25,499 nt of DNA from Silene noctiflora (Eukaryota > Streptophyta > Magnoliopsida > Caryophyllales > Caryophyllaceae): NCBI GenBank assembly GCA_009801015.1, contig VHZZ01005881.1, positions 53,342 to 78,840 on the forward strand, written 5' to 3'. A program made the position numbers and the translations under genes. The number at the start of each line of letters is the position of its first letter. Position 1 is the stretch's first letter. Positions 18,870-25,499 of the stretch are shown here, one piece after another. The notes beneath the pieces were generated by a model that saw only the letters and a program-made list of their open reading frames with translations, searched no databases and was not told where the DNA came from.

Positions 18870-19459
18870 CTATTGTCTAATCAACAGTACCTTCTCAATC
18901 ATATCCTGCACCATTTGTGGTCCCAAAACCACAGCCTCAGCACTATCATCCCAACAAATAGGACTCCTGCATATCTTCCCATAAAGAGCCTCAAACGGCG
19001 CCATCCTAATATTGGTGTGGAAACTGTTCTTATAGGAAAACTCAATCAGGTCCAGTCTATCCTCCCAACTGCCACTAAACTCCATAACACAAGCCCTCAA
19101 CATATTTTCTAAGGTCTTGATAGTCCGCTCAGTCTGCCCATCTGTTGCAGGATGAAAAGCCGTACTCATCAATTCCTGCCAAAACTTAGATATAAACCGC
19201 GTATCCGATCTGACACAATGTCTTTCGGTACACCATGTAATCGAACCACATTCTTCCTATACCCATTGGCTAACTGTAGTTTTCTCCAAGTATCCTTCAT
19301 TGGAATCAAATGAGCTGACTTCGTCAGTCGATTCACAATCACCCAAATCATATTGTTGCCCTGCTGAGTCCTCGGCAATGCTACAATGAAATCCATAGAA
19401 ATAGATTCCCACTTCCACTCAGGTACCTCAAGAGACTGAATCTTAACTTGCGGTCTTCG
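18870..19459 (-). pseudogene. Integrase catalytic core, frameshifted
   Basis: The rve-type core is seen in two frames. Upstream: [20 protein letters not shown] with the first catalytic Asp, then [11 protein letters not shown] with the second. Near 19200-19212 a one-base loss shifts the frame. Downstream: STAFHPATDGQTERTIKTLE, with the catalytic Glu in QTER, then WEDRLDLIEFSYKNSFHTN and APFEALYGKICRSPICW. All three D-D-E residues can be located but no single frame carries them. The upstream border is a TAA at 19460-19462. In the family this enzyme joins the cDNA to host DNA. Confidence 0.85.
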
Positions 19460-20296
19460 TTACTCTCCCTTGACCCCTTGACAAGTTAAACATCTAGCCA
19501 AGAACGCAGCGGTCTCCCTTTTCATCCCAGACCACCAAAAGGTTTTCTTTAGATCCTTGTAAAGTTTATCACCACCCGGATGCACTGAGTAAGGAGTGAA
19601 ATGAGCCTCAGTCATGATCATCTTCTTCAGCTCAACATCATTAGGTACACACCATCTCCCATCAAATCGAACACTCCCATCAGCATGAACTGAAAACCTC
19701 AAAACAGTTCCCTTTTCCATCTCTTCTCTCCACTCTCGGATCTTAGGATCATCAGCTTGCTTACTCTTGATCTCCTCATAAAGTTCAGGTTCCACTGTCA
19801 AGTCCCAAAGAGAATCCCCCTTCCAAATTATATGAATCCCCATCCCATTTACCTCATCCTTAAGTCGCTTAAAAGACATAGTTGTACATAAAGAATGCAC
19901 ACTCTTCCGACTCAACACATCAACAACAACGTTGGACTTCCCCTCATGGTAGATAATATCCATATCATAATCACCAATCAGCTCCATCCATCTCCTCTGA
20001 CGCATATTCTGCTCCTTTTGGGTGTAGATGTACTTCAAGATTTTGTGATCTGAAAACACCTTAAAAGTCGCTCCATAAAGGTAGTGGCTCCAAATCTTCA
20101 AAGCAAAAGCCATAACACCCAACTCTAAGTCATGAGTAGGGTAGTTCTCCTCATAAGTCTTTAGCTGCCTCGAAGCATAAGTGATTACCTTCCCATTCTG
20201 CATCAGCACACAACCCAACCCATTCTTTGAAGCATCCGTGTAGACCTCAAAGTTCTCACTTCCCTCTGGCAAGGCTAAGATATGAGTTATAGTCAA
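19460..20296 (-). pseudogene. RNase H and integrase zinc-binding domain
   Basis: A 278-residue open segment. RNase H begins at about residue 17 ([16 protein letters not shown], first catalytic Asp at 21), continues with [20 protein letters not shown] and ends near the [16 protein letters not shown] motif, where the family usually has A-D in NVVADALSR. A linker follows, then the integrase H2C2 zinc finger near the end ([19 protein letters not shown], then CLTCQGVK). RNase H would remove the RNA template. The segment is bounded upstream by a TAG (20324-20326) and downstream by the TAA at 19460. Confidence 0.85.
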
Positions 20297-20461
20297 ACGC
20301 TCCTTTAAGGTTTGGAGCGCCGTCTAACAACTCTGATCCCAGTGAAATCTGTTCTCCTTCCTCATCAATGCTGTCATAGGTCGAGCTATCTTCGAGAAAT
20401 CCTTCACGAACCTCCTGTAATATCTGGCTAGACCCAAGAAACTCCGTACCTCAGCCACATT

Positions 20462-21298
20462 CTATGGTGCTTCCCAGTTAGACACCGCCTCTATCTTGGT
20501 AGGATCCACAGCTACCCCATCCTTAGATATCACATGGCTCATAAAGGCCACCGTCTCGAGCCAAAACTCGCACTTAGACAACTTAGCATCAAACTGGTTA
20601 TCGCGCAAGATTTGCAATACCAGTCTCAGATGATCCTCGTGCTCCTCCCTAGTCTTAGAATAGACTAGAATGTCATCAATGAAGACCACTACAAACCGAT
20701 CCATGAACTGACTGAAAACCCGGTTCATCAAATCCATGAAAACTGCTCGGGCATTAGTCAACCCGAACGGCATTACCACATACTCATAGTGACCATACCT
20801 CGATCGAAAAGTTGTCTTCGGTATGTCCTCATCCCGGATCCTCAGCTGATGGTACCCCGATCGCAGATCAATCTCTGAAAACACTCCAGCCCCATTCAAG
20901 TGGTAAAAAAGGTCATCAATCCTCGGTAATGGATACCTGGTCTTCACTGTCACATAGTTCAGCTCCCTGTAGTCAATACACAACCTTAAGCTGCCATCCT
21001 TCTTCTTTAAAAACAGAATTGGAGCACCCCAAGGTGATACACTAGGTCTAATATATCCCTTCTCTATCAACTCATCTAACTGCTTCTTCAACTCTGACAG
21101 CTCCTTAGGACCCATACGGTACGGGGCCTTAGAGATAGGTCTCATCCTCGACTTCAACTCTACACTGAAATCGATATCCCGCTGCGGTGTTAACCCCGGT
21201 ATCTCATCTGGAAAAACATCCTCGAATTCACCCACCACAGGTATCTCCATAGGTGATGGCTCCTCTATCTTAGTGTCTTTCACGTGGCATAAAATCAT
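20462..21298 (-). pseudogene. Reverse transcriptase domain
   Basis: A 278-residue segment with all core RT blocks: [80 protein letters not shown], and the catalytic FIDD at about residues 206-209 (the YxDD box of this family). The catalytic Asp in [11 protein letters not shown] is also present, so the fold looks intact. A TAG at 20462-20464 stops it before the connection to RNase H. At the N-terminus the frame does not connect to the protease, owing to an indel near 21300-21320. In the gypsy family this enzyme makes cDNA from the element RNA. Confidence 0.88.
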
Positions 21299-21768
21299 AG
21301 GAAAACCTTCCTCAGGAACGACTTCAATGTCACAGCTGCAATGATCTTGAGTTTGGGTTTGATCACAAACCCACGGTAAGACACTCTAACTCCCATAGGC
21401 CCTATTAAAGAGACCTTCTTCTGGTGACAATCTATGGTAGCACTATACCTCCCCAGCCAATCCATCCCGACTATGACCTCAAACCCATCCATAGGAAACT
21501 CAAATAAATCAACTGGAAAGTAGACTTGTCCAATAACCATTGACACCCCCTTATACAAATTCCCACAAGATACAGACTATCTCGACGGTATAAAAAATTC
21601 ATCCCTTACAGACTCATACTCCTCCAAACTCATAGCCCGAGCATGACTTCTAGATACAAACGAATGTGTTGCCCCCGAATCGAATAAAACAAAAGAAGGA
21701 GTATTATTAACAAGGAATGTACCGGTGACCACTTGCACATCATCCTCCGCTGCTTTCTTATCCATCAT
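21295..21768 (-). pseudogene. Retroviral-type aspartic protease, interrupted
   Basis: Two segments in one frame. The first (21768-21577) contains VLFDSGATHSFVS with the catalytic DSGA motif. A TAG (21577-21579) follows. The second (21558-21295) continues with FPMDGFEVIVGMDWLGRYSA and DCHQKKVSL, the conserved end of plant gypsy proteases. A further frame change lies at its lower-coordinate end, before the RT. The enzyme works as a dimer and would cut the polyprotein into gag and pol parts. Confidence 0.85.
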
Positions 21769-21936
21769 GAACAGGTTGTCGCTGTTCTTCTATCCTTCAC
21801 CCTACACCGTGCTAGCCGAGGCAGTCGATTTAGCAGCCTTGTTCTGATTCCCATTACCATTCTGCCTATGATAATTCCCACCGTTGTTGCGGTTGAAGTT
21901 ACTACTGTTGCCTTGACTCCCTTGGCTATGCCATGA

Positions 21937-22951
21937 TCAAGCTGGTCTATTGCTAGCCATACTCTGACCCGGTCCTTGAGAAAACCCTCCTCTGCGCTGT
22001 TCCTGAAAGCCGTTCCCGCCTAAGCTGGTACACTCATGCCTCTTGTGGCCCGAAACGCCACAGTTGTAGCAAGTCAACCCCGAACCGCCACTGAAACTCC
22101 TACCACCACGACCTCCAAACGACGAGCCTCCACTGAATCCGAAGCCACCAGAGGAAGCCCTCCCCTGGTTGTAGTTCCCCCTCTTAAACCCAGATGTCCC
22201 GGTGCCCTCACTTTCAGCCTTCCTCTTCTCACCACCCTTCTCCTTAACCTCTCTTGTCATATCTGACAATCTCTCAGCATTCCCGGCCCTCTCATATACT
22301 TCCTTCAAGTCCGTAAGGACCCCAAAAGTCAACCTCTCAAGAATCTTCACCGATAGCCCATTCTCAAAGCGGATAGCTAAGCTCAGGTGATTCATCTCCA
22401 TGTCGTCCACATAACGAGCCAACTCATTGAATTTGCGGTATTATTCCGCAACAGTCATACCACCCTCGGTCATACAGAAAGAGTCAAACTCAGCCCTCAA
22501 CTTGTTTCGCACATGCTCAAGAACAAACTGGTTCCTCATGGCCTTCTTGAACTCACTCCAGAGGATAGCAGGTTCCCCCTGGCTCCTATAATACTCCTAG
22601 ATCCATTAACGTCTCCTTCTATGTGTTCCACCAAACTTCGGCCTCACCCCTTAGGTAAAATGCAGGCTGTTCCACCTTCAACTCCTCTGGACAACTGACC
22701 ACCTCAAGCACACTCTCTATCTCCCTATGCTAGTTGTCAAACAGGTTCGGCGCCCCCGTGCCTTCATAGGTCGTAGGGTTAAAGCGAGAGATAGTGGTGC
22801 TCATCTTTGTGGAATCCATTACCATCTCCTTAGCTTTCCCTATTGTCTTAAGAGCCTCGGTAAGAGCCTCTTGTTATTCAATCATACGAGCTATCTTATC
22901 AATGGTCATCTCTGAAGCCCTCACGTACGCAGCTGATCTTTTGGGAGGCAT
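21937..22951 (-). pseudogene. Gag (capsid and zinc knuckle), many stops
   Basis: The polyprotein starts at an ATG at 22951 (MPPKRSAAYVRASEMTIDKI). The capsid region (Retrotrans_gag type) includes EQPAFYLRGEAEVWW, then in another frame ILWSEFKKAMRNQFV and RYVDDMEMNHLSLAIRFENG. A Gly/Ser-rich basic linker leads to one CCHC zinc knuckle, CYNCGVSGHKRHEC. In-frame stops occur at 22874, 22730, 22619, 22586 and 22441, and a frameshift lies between about 22588 and 22560. A TGA at 21937 ends the readable part, after which the same frame runs on towards the protease with two more TAG codons, so gag and pol were one frame. Gag packages the element RNA. Confidence 0.85.
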
Positions 22952-23560
22952 CTTTAAATATATATAAAAAGAATAGTCGTAAGCACATAGCCTACGACTC
23001 AAAACAAACACAAATATCCTCCCAGACAGACACTCGGTCGAGTGCCCAATAACACTCGGTCGAGTACAACAAGCTTGGCCGAGTCACATATGTACTCGGT
23101 CGAGTTCAACTAATCCTGAACCTGACCAGAAATACCCAGAAAATACACTCGGTCGAGCACAAAAAATACTCGGTCGAGTACACCCCACTCGGCCGAGTCG
23201 ATAACTTACAGGGATTCTGCCCCAAAATGCCAATTTATCCACTCGGCCGAGTGCCAGGGACTCGGTCGAGTTACCCTTACTCGGTCGAGTCCCCCCTCAC
23301 TCGGTCGAGTCCTGCTATATACGAACTAACCCCACGCTTAAACAAAATATAAATGACACATATAGCCTTAACATGTTACTAACTCCCCATAGTGTCCGGT
23401 TAACACCCTATAGTGTCCGGTTAAAAGTTGTAAAGGAAAAAATGCGGCCTTAGGACGTCCTCCCTAGCCTTTGTGGTAGCCGTAAACAACTCCTACCCGG
23501 GTTCTTTTTATTTACACGCTAAGTTAATTGATTCATTGGTTTTTAGGTTCCAAAATCGTC
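22952..23560 (-). other. Untranslated leader of the chromovirus
   Basis: Between the gag ATG and the primer-binding site there is no coding frame. About half the region is a palindrome array (listed separately). CCCCATAGTGTCCGGTTAA-type wording occurs twice in tandem near 23385-23423. Confidence 0.7.
23032..23310. repeat. Phased palindrome array, leader copy
   Basis: Eleven units of ACTCGGTCGAGT / ACTCGGCCGAGT start at 23032, 23054, 23073, 23094, 23147, 23168, 23187, 23241, 23260, 23279 and 23299. Most steps are 19-22 bp, with two gaps of 53 and 54 bp. The longer gaps match the 52-bp gap in the LTR arrays. Confidence 0.9.
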
Positions 23561-23572
23561 GCTCTGATACCA
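23561..23572 (-). promoter_or_regulatory. Primer-binding site, tRNA-iMet type
   Basis: On the element strand the sequence is TGGTATCAGAGC, the standard plant complement of the 3' end of initiator methionine tRNA. It starts 3 nt after the 5' LTR ends, and would prime minus-strand DNA synthesis. Confidence 0.9.
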
Positions 23573-23575
23573 CTT

Positions 23576-24943
23576 TGTAATACCCCCATACCCCAAGGCA
23601 CCTTATCAAGGACTACCTCAAGATAAGGAAGTTCTACATCTCGGTTACCCGAGGCAGTGTACATCACAGAAACCATAACGAAACATACTTAAAGTTTAAC
23701 TTTATTAAAAATGTTACAAACTCCCAAAAATACAAATCCAAATCCAAATCCCAAAACTGCGATAAAAAAAATAAGACAAATTTATGCAAAAGCTAGACTA
23801 CTAAAAACTGGTGATGACTTCGCCCTGCCAATCCCCACAGGAACATCAACAATGATAATCATCATCACCTGCTAAACCAACTGCTCACCATCCCCAAATA
23901 GATTACCACAGTTTTGAAAACAGAAATGGGGTCAGTCCATTATACAATAATATGACATAACAAAGCATAAACATGATCATCTCCTGTAATCATAACCAAC
24001 ACCTCCAAACTCCATAGTAACCAGTAATCGACACCACACCAAGGTGTGTAGCCCTACCAGATTACCCATCGCAACAGTTAATCCACACCGCCAGTGGGGA
24101 CCGCATCCGTACCACCAAAATCCCCGCTCACGCATGAGCGAACCCAAGTCCATTAATGTGCATATACCCCTTGCGTCGAGAAACACAAAAGGCGAACAAT
24201 GGGGGTGAGACCATCTCTCATAATGGCTCACAATACCAACACCAACTCCATACAACAATATCCATATCATAAACATAACTCAATCATAAAGCAGTAGCAA
24301 TAATCCTCAAATTGTAATACATATCATTCTACAGTCAACTAAGTAGGGTAAACCTACCTAATAGGTAATTCCAATTAATCACTACACGGATCTAGAAGGC
24401 CTCTTCTACGAAATCTCTACCTAGAACATAATTAAGTAATCAAAACAACGAACGAAGCAATCTAATCCCAAAACCCTCAAATACTCAAATTAGGGTTCGA
24501 TCACTAATTTAGAACAATACCATAAAGGACTAGATCAAAGACTTACCCAAATGATTAGAGAATTAAAGGTGTGGAAATCCCCAAAAATAATAGAAGGTAA
24601 GCAGTTTACGTTGTTGAGTTCTTGAAAAAGGTGATTAAGCAGCTTAATGAAAATTTTTAGAGTGTAAAATATGATTATAACATGCTTCCGTTCTATTTAT
24701 ATCAAACCGCGGAAAAACCCATAACGAACCGGACACTCGGCCGAGTACGAGTCACTTGACCGAGTAAGAAACACTCAACCGAGTGCAGGACACTCGATCG
24801 AGTATGCTTCACTCGACCGAGTGCTAACACACTCGCTCGAGTTCACAACAAATAGAACACTAACAGACCACCCAAACTACCTACTCGGTCGAGTAGCCCC
24901 CACTCGGCCGAGTAGCCTAAGGTCACAAATCTGATGTATTACA
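23576..24943 (-). repeat. 5' LTR of the chromovirus
   Basis: 1,368 bp, starting TGTAATACCC and ending GTATTACA, so the termini are an 8-bp inverted repeat. It lacks the hAT insertion and the 266-bp duplication of its partner and so shows the ancestral layout. A CTCGG-TTAC-CCGAG hairpin lies at 23640-23653. The promoter should lie in this LTR on the minus strand, but I cannot fix a TATA box with confidence. Confidence 0.88.
24735..24913. repeat. Phased palindrome array, 5' LTR copy
   Basis: Eight units start at 24735, 24754, 24773, 24792, 24811, 24831, 24883 and 24902: intervals 19, 19, 19, 19, 20, 52, 19, the same as in the 3' LTR. Units 1 and 8 are ACTCGGCCGAGT and unit 4 is ACTCGATCGAGT (perfect palindromes); the others have one or two changes. 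Confidence 0.9.
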
Positions 24944-24948
24944 GCAAA

Positions 24949-25499
24949 ACGGAGAATTCAAAAGACAATTTTAGCATGAAATAGGCATGAGAATAAAACA
25001 CGGGTAGATTAGTTACCCAAATATTTCTAAACTTTTAAGTGTCTTAAGACGAAATTTTTCCCAACATACAACTTCGCAAGTCATTATTATAAAAAATTAG
25101 GATAATAATGAGCAAGTGAAATATGTTATGAATAAATAAATCAAACTTGGGTGTATTTGTCACGAGATTTTCAAGTACTTTGCAAATTTTAAGGCGTAAA
25201 GTTTTCTCAACACGTAGTCTCATAAAATATGGTAGTGAAAGGTTGACATTAGATGAGATAAATAAATCATAATTCCACCCTTTGAGTCATCACCATGTCC
25301 AAAACGTTTGACCCATTTTAAGACTACATTTTCACCTTAAACCTTATTTGATAACACCTATTAAGATTATTGCTTAACAATGTGATAGGTGCCCGAATTA
25401 GTCATATTTCCTTACTATTTTCTTCTTATTTTAGCCCGATTCGCGCGGGTTTGCGTGCCCTTATATGCATTTTGTCCCCCTATTTCCCGTACTATGACT
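24949..25499. other. Right flank, interrupted retroelement or intergenic DNA
   Basis: Removing the chromovirus joins this DNA to 16220, upstream of the Athila-like frame, so it may be the leader or 5' part of that older element. No frame, palindrome array or primer-binding site is seen. TGATAGGTGCCCGAATTAG near 25383 could be an LTR edge, but no tRNA complement precedes it. Confidence 0.35.

Larger units (their letters stand above)
16226..24943 (-). mobile_element. Complete but inactive Ty3/gypsy chromovirus (element B)
   Basis: The element has, in its own order, a 5' LTR (24943-23576), a tRNA-iMet primer-binding site, an untranslated leader with palindrome arrays, one gag-pro-RT-RNase H-integrase-chromodomain frame, a polypurine tract and a 3' LTR (18294-16226), flanked by a 5-bp target duplication. 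Domain order (integrase after RNase H) and the C-terminal chromodomain place it among chromoviruses, most like the Tekay/Del clade. The frame has numerous stops and at least three frameshifts, so it cannot act alone. In a hand alignment of about 300 bp, the LTRs differ at about 24 sites, near 8%, which suggests an insertion some millions of years old. Confidence 0.88.

Noticed and set aside
23977..24276. 99-codon minus-strand frame in the 5' LTR
   Set aside because: Equivalent LTR sequence in the partner copy does not keep the frame beyond shared chance words.
25383..25499. Start of a further LTR (TGATAGGTGCCC)
   Set aside because: No primer-binding site or polypurine tract lies next to it and the window ends before a second edge; mentioned only as a possibility.

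Overview
The window is nuclear DNA of a flowering plant. I lean towards a dicot, possibly Caryophyllales, but the only support for that order is the style of several short repeats. It holds one intact gene in about 25 kb. The rest is AT-rich intergenic DNA packed with transposable elements of nearly every plant class, many nested or decayed.

Layout. 1-750: a short open frame against a GACCCG-rich, hAT-like repeat. 2104-3037: a Stowaway-like MITE split by a Helitron (2201-2915). 3509-4198 (+): an intronless abscisic-acid receptor of the PYR1/PYL1 type with gate, latch and ligand-anchoring residues in place. 4757-5173: a second short Helitron with a clear terminal hairpin and CTAG end. 5511-5830: the 3' end of a 5'-truncated LINE (minus). 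5961-6019: a tRNA-like promoter fragment. 6.0-10 kb: gene-poor MITE remnants and a ~125-160 bp direct repeat. 10099-10240 and 10820-11009: two SINEs (+), each with a 12-bp target-site duplication.

11 kb to the right edge is LTR-retrotransposon territory, all on the minus strand. An LTR (11023-12717) with its polypurine tract is followed by an internal region carrying palindrome arrays and a broken Athila-ORF1-like reading frame (14121-15893). A second, structurally complete Ty3/gypsy chromovirus (16226-24943) lies beyond that frame. It has two LTRs, a near-perfect 5-bp target duplication, a tRNA-iMet primer site, a polypurine tract and a gag-protease-RT-RNase H-integrase-chromodomain frame broken by many stops and several frameshifts. 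Its left LTR carries a 406-bp hAT insertion and an exact 266-bp duplication around a single N, which looks like an assembly artefact.

How the parts relate. The chromovirus would once have made one polyprotein that copies RNA to DNA and inserts it, with the chromodomain guiding integration; it cannot do so now. The hormone receptor has no functional link to the transposons except that Helitrons sit about 0.6 kb on either side of it. The most unusual signal is a 12-bp palindrome, ACTCGGYCGAGT and variants, repeated at about 19-bp spacing in the LTRs and untranslated regions of both LTR families.
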